Below are positions 32,870 to 41,644 of a stretch of 64,000 nucleotides of DNA, in pieces (position 1 is the first letter of the stretch; each line of letters begins with the position of its first letter). The translations under genes were made by a program, and so were the position numbers. The DNA is from Streptomyces sp. NBC_00483 (lineage in GTDB: Bacteria > Actinomycetota > Actinomycetes > Streptomycetales > Streptomycetaceae). The stretch lies in the NCBI RefSeq assembly GCF_036013745.1, contig NZ_CP107880.1, positions 8,990,001-9,054,000 of the forward strand. The letters are read 5' to 3'. The notes under the pieces are model-generated. The model was not told the DNA's origin. It worked only from the letters and a program-made list of their open reading frames with translations, and searched no databases.

Positions 32870-33646
32870 TCAGATCTTCGGGGCAGTCACGATCTTTCCG
32901 GTCGGCGCCTTCGCGCCGACGGACGTGCCGAAGTCGGACCACGTGATGGTCTGCATGCCGGTCCCGTTGCTGTACGGCACCTCCTGCCGCAGCAGGTAGG
33001 GCTTGCCCGTGGTCGCGATGCTGAACGTGGCCTTCTTGCTCGGGTCCGTGCCCTTGGCGACGACCGTGGCGACGGGCTGCCCCGCCACCTCCGCGGCGTC
33101 ACCCTTCTCCAGCTTGAGGGAGCTCTTCTCCTGCTGGCCGAACTGCTCGACGTGGCAGTAGCTGACGAGCGCCTTCGTGAGCGAGGCGGTCGGTGAGCCG
33201 TGCATCCACTGCTCGGCCTGGATGGTGCCGGCATCGTTCTTCTTGGCCCAGGAGACGAACTTGGAGTCGACCTTGACCCAGACGTCGTTGCCCTTGCGGA
33301 TGATTTCGAAGGTGCCCATGTCCGTGAGGTCGACCGTGCCGGTGCACTCCGTGGCGGAAAGCCGGAGGTCGGACTTGGCGTCCGAGCGCGACATGACCTC
33401 GTGGACCGAACCTGCGGCGGCCTTCGTCTCCAGGCCCTTGGCGCGCAGTTCGGTGGCGGCGAGCTTGTCGGCGCCGTTCGGCTTGGCGTCGGCCTTGGCC
33501 GGCTTGTCCGCGGCGGTCGACGCCTTGCTGTCGGCGTCCGCGGCCTTGTCCGAACCGCTGTTGCAGGCCGTCAGCGACACCAGGGCGGCGGCGCAGGCGA
33601 GCGCGGTGGCGGTGCGGCGGACGGACAGGACGTGCGTGTTGTTCAT
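32870..33646 (-). CDS. Secreted lipoprotein (LppX/LprG-like fold possible)
   Basis: 258 aa from ATG 33646 behind GGGGAAC. Lipobox LVSLTAC with lipidated Cys near residue 28, then an Ala/Lys/Asp-rich spacer (SDKAADADSKASTAADKPAKADAKP). The folded part has beta strands such as SATECTGTVDLTDMGTFEIIRKGNDVWVKVDSKFVSWAKK and SYCHVEQFGQQ. The 'score a small change then a positive W-V-K' pattern resembles LolA/LprG-type lipoproteins of actinobacteria. It is exported and membrane-anchored; its ligand is unknown. It is transcribed alone. Confidence 0.75.
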   Translation of the reverse strand: MNNTHVLSVRRTATALACAAALVSLTACNSGSDKAADADSKASTAADKPAKADAKPNGADKLAATELRAKGLETKAAAGSVHEVMSRSDAKSDLRLSATECTGTVDLTDMGTFEIIRKGNDVWVKVDSKFVSWAKKNDAGTIQAEQWMHGSPTASLTKALVSYCHVEQFGQQEKSSLKLEKGDAAEVAGQPVATVVAKGTDPSKKATFSIATTGKPYLLRQEVPYSNGTGMQTITWSDFGTSVGAKAPTGKIVTAPKI

Positions 33647-33976
33647 CAGTTCCCCGTTGTTCCCCGTGAGTGTGTGGTTGCCGTAAGTGGCATGTGCCGT
33701 TCTATCAGTGGGCGGGTGACGCCTCGTAGCGGGGGCTCGACTCAACGTCGTGAACGGCGGTCGTCAAGGGTCGAAATCGAGCTCTCCCTCACCAGGCGCC
33801 ACCACCAAATCACCAGGAACGGAACTTAACGATCCACCCAGCGTCCTCAACTTCCCCTCATGGAAGCCAAAGTTCCGTCATCGACCCCTGCTAGCTTCTG
33901 CGTTCGACTGGCGAAGTGCCGTGAAACGGGGGCTACTTCGCGACGCCTGGTAAGTGTGGACACTTGGGGGAAGACC
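33647..33976. other. 330-bp divergent intergenic region
   Basis: No gene seen. It holds the promoters for the leftward lipoprotein and the rightward TSP3-repeat protein. A -10-like TAGCTT is at 33892-33897 and the GGGGGAA ribosome site at 33967-33973. No convincing inverted repeat or operator was found. Confidence 0.5.
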
Positions 33977-36433
33977 ATGCGCAGACGCGTCACAATGCCA
34001 CTCAGTGCCTTATTACTCCTGCTCGGAACCGCGGCACCCGCGATCGCGGGCAACGACGAGGACACACCTCCCGGGAAGACGATCTACCGGGACAAGGCGG
34101 TCGACGTCTCCTATCGGCAGCTCGCGGCGGACGATCCGCAGTGGGGCAAGGTTCCGAAGGAGTTGCGCGACAAGTCGACCGAGGGCTCCTACATCGCGGA
34201 GCTCCAGATCAAGAACGTCTCCAAGCGAGACATCACCGACTGGTCCCTGACGTTCGAACTGCCGGACAGGATCACGGCCACCGAGTCGGCGAAGCTGGAT
34301 GGTGCCCAGCAGGGCGAGCGCACAACGATCCAGAACGACGTGGCGAACAAGGTGATCGAGCCGGGTACGACCTCGACCCTTTGGTACCGCGCGAAGGCCG
34401 GCGGTACGGCACACACCCCGGCCTGGACGAGCTTCGCGAAGGACGGGGCGCGGCCGACGAAGGACACCGACGGCGACGGGCTCCCGGACGACATGGAGCA
34501 GCGCGCCAAGCTCGACCCGAAGAGCAAGGACACGGACCACGACGGCCTGGCCGACTTCTTCGAACTGGGCAACCGCAGCGACCCGTTGAAGGCGGACAGC
34601 GACGGCGACGGCGTCCGTGACGGCAAGGAGGACCCGGACGGCGACAAGGTGTCGAACCTGCGCGAGGTGCAGCTCAAGACCTCACCCGGGCGGGCGGACA
34701 CCGACGCGGACGGACTGGCCGACGGCAAGGAGCTGACCCGGCACACGAGCCCGGCCAACCCCGACACCGACGGCGACGGCGTGGAGGACGGCCAGGAGAC
34801 ACGGATCGGGTCCGACCCACGTGCTGCGGAGTCCTCGTTCGACGTGACACGGTCCGCGGACGGCGGAGCCACCACGGCCTCGGCCACGATCAAGGGACTG
34901 AGTCCCAAGCAGGTGTCGACGTTCTCGGTCACCAAGCTCCCGGCCGATCAGCAGCAGTTCCCGAAGTCCACTCCGGGCTACGTGGGCAACGGCTACGAGT
35001 TCGCGATCGACGGCGAATTCGACGCGGCGAAGATCTCCTTCAAGGTCGACAAGGCCGCCTCGAAGCAGGCCGGATCGGACTTCAAGCCGGCCGTCTACGG
35101 CTACGACGAGAAGTCCCAGCGCCTGATCAAGCTCGCGGACCAGCGGCTCGACGGCGACACGATCACGGCCACCACCAGCGACTTCTCCAAGTACACGGTG
35201 CTCGACAGCCGGGCCTTCGACAAGGTGTGGGAGCACATCGACCAAACCGTCCGTAAGGATTCCGCCCAGGAACAGGGCTCGTCGAAGGACACCGACAACG
35301 ACGGCATCAGCGACGGCGACGAGAAGGCGATGCGCGCCGGGAACCTCGTCCAGGGCAATGGTGTGCCGGTGGGCGCGATGGACCCCAAGAACCCGGATTC
35401 GGACGGTGACTCGGTCAAGGACGGCAAGGAGGTCCAGGTCGTCACGGACAAGCTGTCCGGTACGAAGCAGGGGACGCAACAGGGGACCAAGCAGCTCACC
35501 TACGCCAAGCTGACCTCGAACCCGCTGAAGACGGACACGGACGGGGACGGTTCCCGGGACCGTGCCGACCAACACCCGCTGGTCTTCGACGAGTCGGACA
35601 TGCTGATCCACCAGTCGGCGAACCGGGAGGGCCGGCGCAAGGAGCCCAACCCCGACGACTTCCAGGTGCCCCCGAGTCGGCTGGTGGCGGACGACCTGAC
35701 GTTCAACGACTACAACTGGGACGAACTGACCGATCTCAGCTGGGACTTCTGGAACGCCTCGATCACCCCCGAGTTCCTGATGTGGGGAGAGTTCAACGAC
35801 ATCATGAACTTCGGCAAGGCCGGCGCGGACAGCGACAATCAGCAGACGGTGGACGACCTGCGCAACGCCTTCCGCTTCGGCCACAACGGGGAGAGCGCGG
35901 GCTCCGTCTCGGTGGACGACGACTACGACCCCGCCCGGTTCCAGCAGGTCGGCTCCGGCAGCGCCCTGTCCCGGGCGGTCGCGGCGTCACCGCAGGAGAA
36001 GACGTACACGGACAAGGCCAAGGAGCTCATCGTCCAGTCCATCAAGGACAACAAGGGCGGGACGGCGCAGTTCCAGCTCCAGGACGACCTGAACCAGAAC
36101 CTGCTCTACCAGACGTTCTCCCGGGAAGGTGTGCAGTACCCGGTCTACGACTTCTCCCTCTTCGACGCCAACCAGCGTGCGCTCTCCATCGCCATCCACC
36201 AGTTCCACGGGCAGACGATCCGGCTGAAGGACTACAAGGTCAGCGGAAACACCTTCTCCGGGAAACTGCTGTTCCACTCCTACGACCACTTCGGCCTCGA
36301 CCCCGACGACGAGATCACGAACTACGGCTTCATCGACTGGTTTACGCTGCAGCACTATGAGCGATTCGAGGGGAAGTACGCCCCGCCGATCGCGGTGGCG
36401 GACGTCGAGATACCCATCAATGGTTCGTTCTGA
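33977..36433 (+). CDS. Secreted Ca-binding TSP3-repeat protein with C-terminal DUF3289-like domain (toxin-like)
   Basis: 818 aa from ATG 33977 behind GGGGGAA. Signal peptide with ALLLLLGTAAPAIAG; codons 12-13 are consecutive TTA. Residues about 45-150 form a CBM2-like beta domain (YIAELQIKNVSKRDITDWSLTFELPD). About 155-290 and 440-555 carry at least eight thrombospondin type 3-like Ca-binding repeats (DTDGDGLPDDME, DSDGDGVRDGKE, DTDNDGISDGDE). The C-terminus (about 660-818) resembles DUF3289 (DHFGLDPDDEITNYGFIDWFTLQHYERFEGKYAPPI), a domain found at ends of secreted effectors. It overlaps the next gene by 14 bases. Toxic activity is inferred. Confidence 0.8.
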   Translation: MRRRVTMPLSALLLLLGTAAPAIAGNDEDTPPGKTIYRDKAVDVSYRQLAADDPQWGKVPKELRDKSTEGSYIAELQIKNVSKRDITDWSLTFELPDRITATESAKLDGAQQGERTTIQNDVANKVIEPGTTSTLWYRAKAGGTAHTPAWTSFAKDGARPTKDTDGDGLPDDMEQRAKLDPKSKDTDHDGLADFFELGNRSDPLKADSDGDGVRDGKEDPDGDKVSNLREVQLKTSPGRADTDADGLADGKELTRHTSPANPDTDGDGVEDGQETRIGSDPRAAESSFDVTRSADGGATTASATIKGLSPKQVSTFSVTKLPADQQQFPKSTPGYVGNGYEFAIDGEFDAAKISFKVDKAASKQAGSDFKPAVYGYDEKSQRLIKLADQRLDGDTITATTSDFSKYTVLDSRAFDKVWEHIDQTVRKDSAQEQGSSKDTDNDGISDGDEKAMRAGNLVQGNGVPVGAMDPKNPDSDGDSVKDGKEVQVVTDKLSGTKQGTQQGTKQLTYAKLTSNPLKTDTDGDGSRDRADQHPLVFDESDMLIHQSANREGRRKEPNPDDFQVPPSRLVADDLTFNDYNWDELTDLSWDFWNASITPEFLMWGEFNDIMNFGKAGADSDNQQTVDDLRNAFRFGHNGESAGSVSVDDDYDPARFQQVGSGSALSRAVAASPQEKTYTDKAKELIVQSIKDNKGGTAQFQLQDDLNQNLLYQTFSREGVQYPVYDFSLFDANQRALSIAIHQFHGQTIRLKDYKVSGNTFSGKLLFHSYDHFGLDPDDEITNYGFIDWFTLQHYERFEGKYAPPIAVADVEIPINGSF

Positions 36434-37016
36434 CGCCCTCGAGTTGGAGCGTCGCCGATGGCGGCGCTCGCCGGGCCGGGTTCTGCTCGTCGCGCTGATC
36501 GTGGCGGCGGCGCTGTTCCTGGCCTGGCGGGTCGTCGTCCTCGGACTGCTGGAGGCACACTTCGGCAGCGGGTACGACGACGGGCGGTTCGACAAGCTCC
36601 AGACGGAGTTCGACCGCCGGTCGTCGGCCTTCGCCAAGGCCGACGACCGGATGCGGGAGCTGGCGGCCGCCCACCCGCGGGCCGAACGGATCACCTGGAT
36701 CCCGGCGGTGATCTGCGTGCGTGACGCCGGACGGCCCGAATCCTGTAAGCCGACGTCTGCCGAGGACCAGGCGGCGTACAGGGCGTTGTGGGGCGTCGAC
36801 GTGATCGTCCGCCAGTCGAAGGACAAGGGGCGCACGTTCTTCCGCTTCTACGGCAACGACCCCCCGCGCTACACGATCATGCACGCCTCCGAGGACACGG
36901 ACGCGGAGGAGTACGCGGACGACCGCGAGTTCCGGAGCACCCGGTCGCTGAAGCCGGGATGGACGATCCTCGGCCCGATCGACGATCTGGACCGTGAGGA
37001 TGCCCAATGGCAGTAA
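36420..37016 (+). CDS. Membrane-anchored partner of the DUF3289-like protein, candidate immunity protein
   Basis: 198 aa from ATG 36420, which lies inside the end of the upstream gene, so translation is coupled. A basic N-terminus is followed by one transmembrane helix (about 17-38, VLLVALIVAAALFLAWRVVVLGLL). The rest is probably extracytoplasmic: a helix (FDKLQTEFDRRSSAFAKADDRMRELAAAHP), a Cys pair (AVICVRDAGRPESC) and beta strands (KGRTFFRFYGNDPPRYTIM). No family is recognised. Tight coupling to a toxin-like secreted protein suggests immunity or assembly. Its 3' end is the first unit of a triple 20-bp repeat. Confidence 0.6.
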   Translation: MVRSDALELERRRWRRSPGRVLLVALIVAAALFLAWRVVVLGLLEAHFGSGYDDGRFDKLQTEFDRRSSAFAKADDRMRELAAAHPRAERITWIPAVICVRDAGRPESCKPTSAEDQAAYRALWGVDVIVRQSKDKGRTFFRFYGNDPPRYTIMHASEDTDAEEYADDREFRSTRSLKPGWTILGPIDDLDREDAQWQ

Positions 37017-37060
37017 CGGATGCCCAAGGGCAGTAACGGGTGCCCAATGGCAGTAAGAGG
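37001..37060 (+). repeat. Three 20-bp tandem units spanning a stop codon
   Basis: TGCCCAATGGCAGTAACGGA (37001), TGCCCAAGGGCAGTAACGGG (37021), TGCCCAATGGCAGTAAGAGG (37041). The first unit encodes the final residues and TAA of the upstream gene. Confidence 0.9.
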
Positions 37061-37137
37061 GCGCTCTCTTCTGCCCTGGCCGCCCGCCGGAGTCGTCGTG
37101 GTCAGCCCTCGACCTTGCTGCGGCTTGGTCGGCTAGG

Positions 37138-37653
37138 TCACTGGACCGCCGGGTTCGGCATGGCGGCCCGGCGCACGGGGTGCTTGCTGAGGATGGAGAC
37201 CCGGTTGAAGGCGTTGATGGAGATCGACGCCCAGATCGCGGCGGAGATCTCGGCGTCGTCGAACACCTCCCGGGCCGCGGCGTACGCCGACTCCTGAGCG
37301 GCGGCGTCATCCGGGTGCGTGACCGCCTCGGCCAGGCCGAGCGCCGCCCGCTCCCGGTCGGTGAACACCTCGGTGTCCCGCCATCCCGGCAGCACCCCCA
37401 GGCGCAGCGGTGATTCACCGGCGTGCAGGGCGGCACGGGTGTGCGTGTTGAGGCAGAAGGCGCACCCGTTGATCTGGGACACGCGTACGTTGATCAACTC
37501 CAGCAGGGCGGGCTCCAGGCCGGCCGCGGCGGCCTCGGCGCGAACCGTCTCGGCGGCGTGCCGGAAGGCCCGGTACGCGTCCGGTGACTGCTTGTCGATG
37601 AAGACCCGGCGCCGGTCCTGCGTGCCCGTGGTGGTCGCTGCTGTGCTGCTCAC
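37138..37653 (-). CDS. AhpD-like carboxymuconolactone decarboxylase-family protein
   Basis: 171 aa, ATG 37653. CMD/AhpD helical core with the redox pair in INGCAFCLNTHTRAALHAGE (Cys-x-x-Cys...His). This is the alkylhydroperoxidase-type active site that reduces peroxides through a thiol relay. The rest (ERAALGLAEAVTHPDD, ISAAIWASISINAFNRV) fits the family. It is divergent from a pirin gene; the 119-bp gap has an AT-rich near-palindrome around ATAGTTTACTGTTCAAT (37715-37731), perhaps a redox-regulator site. Role in oxidative stress is likely. Confidence 0.85.
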   Translation of the reverse strand: MSSTAATTTGTQDRRRVFIDKQSPDAYRAFRHAAETVRAEAAAAGLEPALLELINVRVSQINGCAFCLNTHTRAALHAGESPLRLGVLPGWRDTEVFTDRERAALGLAEAVTHPDDAAAQESAYAAAREVFDDAEISAAIWASISINAFNRVSILSKHPVRRAAMPNPAVQ

Positions 37654-37772
37654 TGTGGAGCCCTCCCTCGTTCGTGGCCGCCGATGCCGGTCGGCAGTGG
37701 CGACCTACGCCAATATAGTTTACTGTTCAATCACCTTGCTACGGGGAAGATCCACAAAGGGGGAGGAGCGCC

Positions 37773-38762
37773 ATGGCCGCACACGAGCAGACGCCGGTCG
37801 AGAACCACCGCACGCCGGTGACGCCACATCAGAAGACCGCCGACACCAGGCGGGTGGAGCTGCTGTCGGCCCGCGAGGTGCCACTCGGCGGCCCGCGGGC
37901 GATGACCGTACGGCGCACCCTTCCCCAGCGGGAACGGGGCCTGATCGGTGCGTGGTGCTTCGCCGACCACTACGGGCGCGACGACGTCACCGCCACCGGC
38001 GGAATGGATGTCGCGCCGCATCCGCACATCGGCCTGCAGACGGCGAGTTGGCTGTTCAACGGCGAGATCGAGCATCGCGACAGCCTCGGCACGCACGCCA
38101 TGGTGCGACCCGGCGAGCTGAACCTGATGACCGCCGGGCGCGGCATCAGCCACTCCGAGGTGTCCACCCCGGACGCCACCGTCCTGCGCGGTATCCAGCT
38201 CTGGATCGCGCTCCCGGACGCGCACCGCGACGTCGCGCCCGCCTTCCGGTACCACGCCCCCGCCACCATCGCCCTGGACGGAGGGGAGGCCAGGGTCTTC
38301 CTCGGCACGCTGGCCGGAGACACCTCCCCGGTCCCCACGTACTCCCCGCTGCTCGGCGCGGAACTCGTGCTCGAACCGGGCGCGCACGTCACCCTCGCGG
38401 TGGACCCGGCCTTCGAACACGGGGTCCTGGTCGACGAAGGGGCCGTCCGGGTCGAGGACACCCTCGTACCGCACGCGGAGCTCGGCTACCTGGCCCCGGG
38501 CGGAGACACGATCACCCTCACCAACGACGCGAGCGGCCCGACGCGGCTTCTGCTGCTGGGCGGTACACCGTTCGGCGAAGAGATCGTGATGTGGTGGAAC
38601 TTCATCGGCCGGAGCCACGAGGACATCGTCGCGGCCCGGGCGGACTGGGAGGCCGGCGCGGAACGCTTCGGCACGGTGTCCGGCTACCCCGGAAACCGCC
38701 TGCCGGCCCCCGAACTGCCCAACAGCAGGCTGAAGGCACGCGGCAACCGCTCGCCGCACTGA
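37773..38762 (+). CDS. Pirin-family bicupin
   Basis: 329 aa, ATG 37773 behind GGGGGAGGAG. N-terminal pirin cupin with the metal motif DVAPHPHIGLQTASWLFNGEIEHRDSLG and GRGISHSEVS (His, His, His, Glu), and a C-terminal pirin domain with VMWWNFIGRSHEDIVAARADWE. Bacterial pirins include quercetin dioxygenases and stress-related regulators. It is divergent from AhpD, so part of a redox or aromatic-stress unit. The 122-bp gap after it is an iterated (A)CACCAA/ACGCCAA spacer. Confidence 0.85.
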   Translation: MAAHEQTPVENHRTPVTPHQKTADTRRVELLSAREVPLGGPRAMTVRRTLPQRERGLIGAWCFADHYGRDDVTATGGMDVAPHPHIGLQTASWLFNGEIEHRDSLGTHAMVRPGELNLMTAGRGISHSEVSTPDATVLRGIQLWIALPDAHRDVAPAFRYHAPATIALDGGEARVFLGTLAGDTSPVPTYSPLLGAELVLEPGAHVTLAVDPAFEHGVLVDEGAVRVEDTLVPHAELGYLAPGGDTITLTNDASGPTRLLLLGGTPFGEEIVMWWNFIGRSHEDIVAARADWEAGAERFGTVSGYPGNRLPAPELPNSRLKARGNRSPH

Positions 38763-38884
38763 CGGCCCCGGGAACACACCAGCACACCAATACGCCAACA
38801 CGCCAATCCGCTTACGCCCCGACACACCAAGGCCCAAGACTCAAGACTCAAGGCCGTCCCGCACGGCACAAGGAGAAAAGAACC

Positions 38885-39223
38885 ATGACATCCGCCACCA
38901 CTCCGGTCGTCGAACACCGCCCCGACGGGCAGCGCTACGTCATCACGGTCGACGGCGAACAGGCCGGTCTCACCGAGTACCGCGACCGCGACGAGCAACG
39001 GGTCTTCTTCCACACCGAGGTCGACGACCGCTTCGCCGGACAGGGCCTGGCCTCGAACCTGGTGACCGAGGCCCTGGCCGACGTCCGCGCCGCCGGCAAG
39101 CGGGTGGTTCCCGTCTGCCCCTACTGGGCCAAGTACGTCAAGAAGCGCGAGGAGGAGACGGCCGACGTCGTCGACCCGGTGACCCCGGAGATCATGACGT
39201 GGCTGCGAAGCCGGATCGGCTGA
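38885..39223 (+). CDS. Small GNAT-family acetyltransferase
   Basis: 112 aa, ATG 38885 behind AAGGAGA. YjdJ/Gcn5-type short N-acetyltransferase: YVITVDGEQAGLTEYRDRDEQRVFFHTEVDDRFAGQGLASNLVTEALADVRAAGKRVVPVCPYWAKYV. The QGLASNL segment is the pyrophosphate loop and VCPYWAKYV the C-terminal motif typical of this group. It acts in the cytosol on an unknown amine. It is in the same orientation as the pirin and quinone reductase genes. Confidence 0.85.
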   Translation: MTSATTPVVEHRPDGQRYVITVDGEQAGLTEYRDRDEQRVFFHTEVDDRFAGQGLASNLVTEALADVRAAGKRVVPVCPYWAKYVKKREEETADVVDPVTPEIMTWLRSRIG

Positions 39224-39306
39224 ACGCGGACGGTCTCCCTTCCCGCCCACCGTCTCCTTTCCCGCCCACCGGGAATACGACAAGTCCAGTAGTGATTGGC
39301 CAGAAC

Positions 39307-40338
39307 ATGAAGGCCATCGTGTACAGCAGCAACGGCGACTCCGAAGTTCTGAAGGTGGAGGAGCGCCCCGTCCCCGACCCCGGTCCCGGCGAGGTCCGGG
39401 TCGAGGTCCATGTCTCCGGGGTCAACCCCACCGACTGGAAGGTCCGGGCAGGGGTGTCCGGTCAGCTCGGGGACGGCGAGAGTCAGGTGCCCAACCAGGA
39501 CGGTGCGGGCCGGATCGACGCGGTCGGCGCGGGAGTCGACCCCGCGCGGATCGGGGAGCGGGTGTGGCTGTACCTGTCCGCGGCCGGGCGCCCCGACGGC
39601 GGCACGGCCCAGGAGTACCTGACCATCCCGGCCGAGCGGGCGGTGCCGCTCCCGGACAACGCCGGCTACGACCTGGGCGCGGCGCTCGGCGTCCCGGCGC
39701 TCACAGCCCACCGTGCCCTGACCCTCGCCGCCGACGGACCGGACCGGTTGGCGCCGGGGGTGCTTGACGGACGGACCGTGCTGATCGCCGGAGGAGCGGG
39801 CGCGGTCGGCAACGCGGCGATCCAACTGGCCCGTTGGGCCGGGGCGACGGTCATCACGACCATCAGTTCCCCGGAGAAGGCCGACCTGGCGAAGGCCGCC
39901 GGCGCCCACCACATCGTCAACTACCGTACGCAGGACGCCGCCAAGGTCATCCTCGACCTGGCGCCGGACGGGGTCGACCTCGTCGCCGAAGTCGCCCCGG
40001 CGGTCAACGCCGAACTGAACCTGGCGGTCACCAGGAACAACGCAACGATCGCCTTCTACGCCAACAACGGCGGCGACGAACTCCGGCTGCCGCTCCGCGC
40101 GACCTTCGGCCGGAACCTGGACTGGCACGGCCTGTCCCTCTACACCGTCCCGGCCGACGCGATGCGCGACGGCGTGGCCGCCGTCTCGGAGGCCGTCGCG
40201 GCCGGCGCGCTGCGGGCAGGTACGGAGGCCGGTCTGCCGCTGCTCCGCTTCCCGTTGGAGCAGACGTCGAAGGCGCACGAGGCGGTCGAGGGCGGTGCCG
40301 TGGGGAAGGTCCTCATCGACGTCAGGGCGGCCGAGTAG
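39307..40338 (+). CDS. NADPH:quinone reductase (zinc-independent MDR)
   Basis: 343 aa from ATG 39307. MDR family: MKAIVYSSNGDSEVLKVEERPVPDPGPGEVRVEV, GVNPTDWKVRAG, VPNQDGAGRIDAVG, and the nucleotide site VLIAGGAGAVGNAAIQLARWAGA. No catalytic zinc ligands. It reduces quinones or enones with NADPH. With AhpD, pirin and GNAT it could be a detoxification unit. A duplicated TTTCCCGCCCACCG-like spacer lies just before it. Confidence 0.87.
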   Translation: MKAIVYSSNGDSEVLKVEERPVPDPGPGEVRVEVHVSGVNPTDWKVRAGVSGQLGDGESQVPNQDGAGRIDAVGAGVDPARIGERVWLYLSAAGRPDGGTAQEYLTIPAERAVPLPDNAGYDLGAALGVPALTAHRALTLAADGPDRLAPGVLDGRTVLIAGGAGAVGNAAIQLARWAGATVITTISSPEKADLAKAAGAHHIVNYRTQDAAKVILDLAPDGVDLVAEVAPAVNAELNLAVTRNNATIAFYANNGGDELRLPLRATFGRNLDWHGLSLYTVPADAMRDGVAAVSEAVAAGALRAGTEAGLPLLRFPLEQTSKAHEAVEGGAVGKVLIDVRAAE

Positions 40339-40372
40339 GACCCGAACCGGCCGCGGAGGGGAGCGCGCCCTG

Positions 40373-41644
40373 CTACGCCGAGCCGCTCGGTGTCCCTCCG
40401 CGGCATGTCGGCCCATCCTCCCGAGCCGCCACCGCACCGCTCTCCAACGCCTCCGCGATTTGCTCCGCCGTGCAACCGGCCGCCGCAAGCACCTCCCTGG
40501 TGTCACCGCCCGCTGGGCTCGGCGGAGCTGCCGCGTGGCCAGGGGTGCGGCTCAGTTTGATGGGGACGCCGACGCCGCGGTAGCCGTCCTGTTCGACGAC
40601 GAGTTCGCGGTGGCGTACCTGGGGCGCCGTCATGGCCTCGGCGATGTCGTGCACCGGGGACGCCGGTACGCCTCGGGCGAGGAGGCGTTCCGAGAGTTCC
40701 GCCCGACGGCGGCGCGCGATGCGGTCGGTGAGGATTGCGCGGAGCTCCGCCACGTTGCGGACCCGGTCCGGATTGGTCGCGAAGCGGGGGTCGACGGCGA
40801 GGGTAGGTTCCCCCAACACGTCGGCGAGTGCGGCGAATTGACGGTCGTTGCCCGCGCTGATGAAGAACAGTCCGTCGAGTGTGGCGAAGTTCTCGTAGGG
40901 GGCGATGGTGGGGTGCGCAGATCCGGTGCGGGACGGGACCCGGCCGTCGGCCAGCCAGGATGCCGAGTGGGGGTGGAGGAGGCTGATGACGGTGTCGAGG
41001 AGGGTGCTGTCGACGAGTTGGCCGCGGCCCGAGCGTTGCCGTTCGTGGAGGGCGAGCAGGATTCCGGAGAAGGCGAGGATGCCGGTGACCTGGTCGACGA
41101 CCGGGACGCCGATGCGCAGTGGTGGTCCCTCCCGTTCCCCGTTGATGCTCATCAGGCCGCCGTACGCCTGGAGTACAGCGTCGTAGCCGGGCAGCGCGCC
41201 GAGGGGGCCGTCGGTGCCGAAGCCGGTGATGCGGCAGTGGATCAGGGCGGGCCAGCGTTCGCGGATCACGTTGTCGGAGTAGCCCCAGGCCGCGAGAGTG
41301 CCCGCCTTGAAGTTCTCTACCACCACGTCGGCGTCGGCCAGGAGGGTACCCAGGATGGTGCGGCCCTGGTCGGTGGCCAGGTCGACGACGATGTTCTTCT
41401 TGCCACGGTTGACGTTCGCGTAGTAGGCGCTGGTGTCCTCGGTGAGGAACGGTGGTCCCCAGCGGCGGGTGTCGTCGCCGGCCGGGGATTCCACCTTCAC
41501 GACGGTGGCGCCGTGGTCGGCGAGCATCTGGGTGCACAGTGGCCCTGCGAGGACCCGGGAGAGGTCGAGGACCTTGAGTCCTGCCAGTGCGCCGGGCGTA
41601 CGGGCATCAGGTGCGGTGACAGGTGTCGTCACAGGTGTGGTCAT
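40373..41644 (-). CDS. Class III CoA-transferase (CaiB/BaiF)
   Basis: 423 aa, ATG 41644, last gene of a four-gene leftward operon. Family III CoA-transferase: LKVLDLSRVLAGPLCTQMLADHGATVVKVESP, NVNRGKKNIVVDL, the catalytic Asp in LPGYDAVLQAYGGLMS, and GQLVDSTLLDTVISLL. It activates a carboxylic acid by CoA transfer, usually from succinyl-CoA. The stop region follows directly on the next operon end. With MaoC and CitE-like genes the set mirrors itaconate degradation, in which the transferase makes itaconyl-CoA. Confidence 0.88.
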   Translation of the reverse strand: MTTPVTTPVTAPDARTPGALAGLKVLDLSRVLAGPLCTQMLADHGATVVKVESPAGDDTRRWGPPFLTEDTSAYYANVNRGKKNIVVDLATDQGRTILGTLLADADVVVENFKAGTLAAWGYSDNVIRERWPALIHCRITGFGTDGPLGALPGYDAVLQAYGGLMSINGEREGPPLRIGVPVVDQVTGILAFSGILLALHERQRSGRGQLVDSTLLDTVISLLHPHSASWLADGRVPSRTGSAHPTIAPYENFATLDGLFFISAGNDRQFAALADVLGEPTLAVDPRFATNPDRVRNVAELRAILTDRIARRRRAELSERLLARGVPASPVHDIAEAMTAPQVRHRELVVEQDGYRGVGVPIKLSRTPGHAAAPPSPAGGDTREVLAAAGCTAEQIAEALESGAVAAREDGPTCRGGTPSGSA

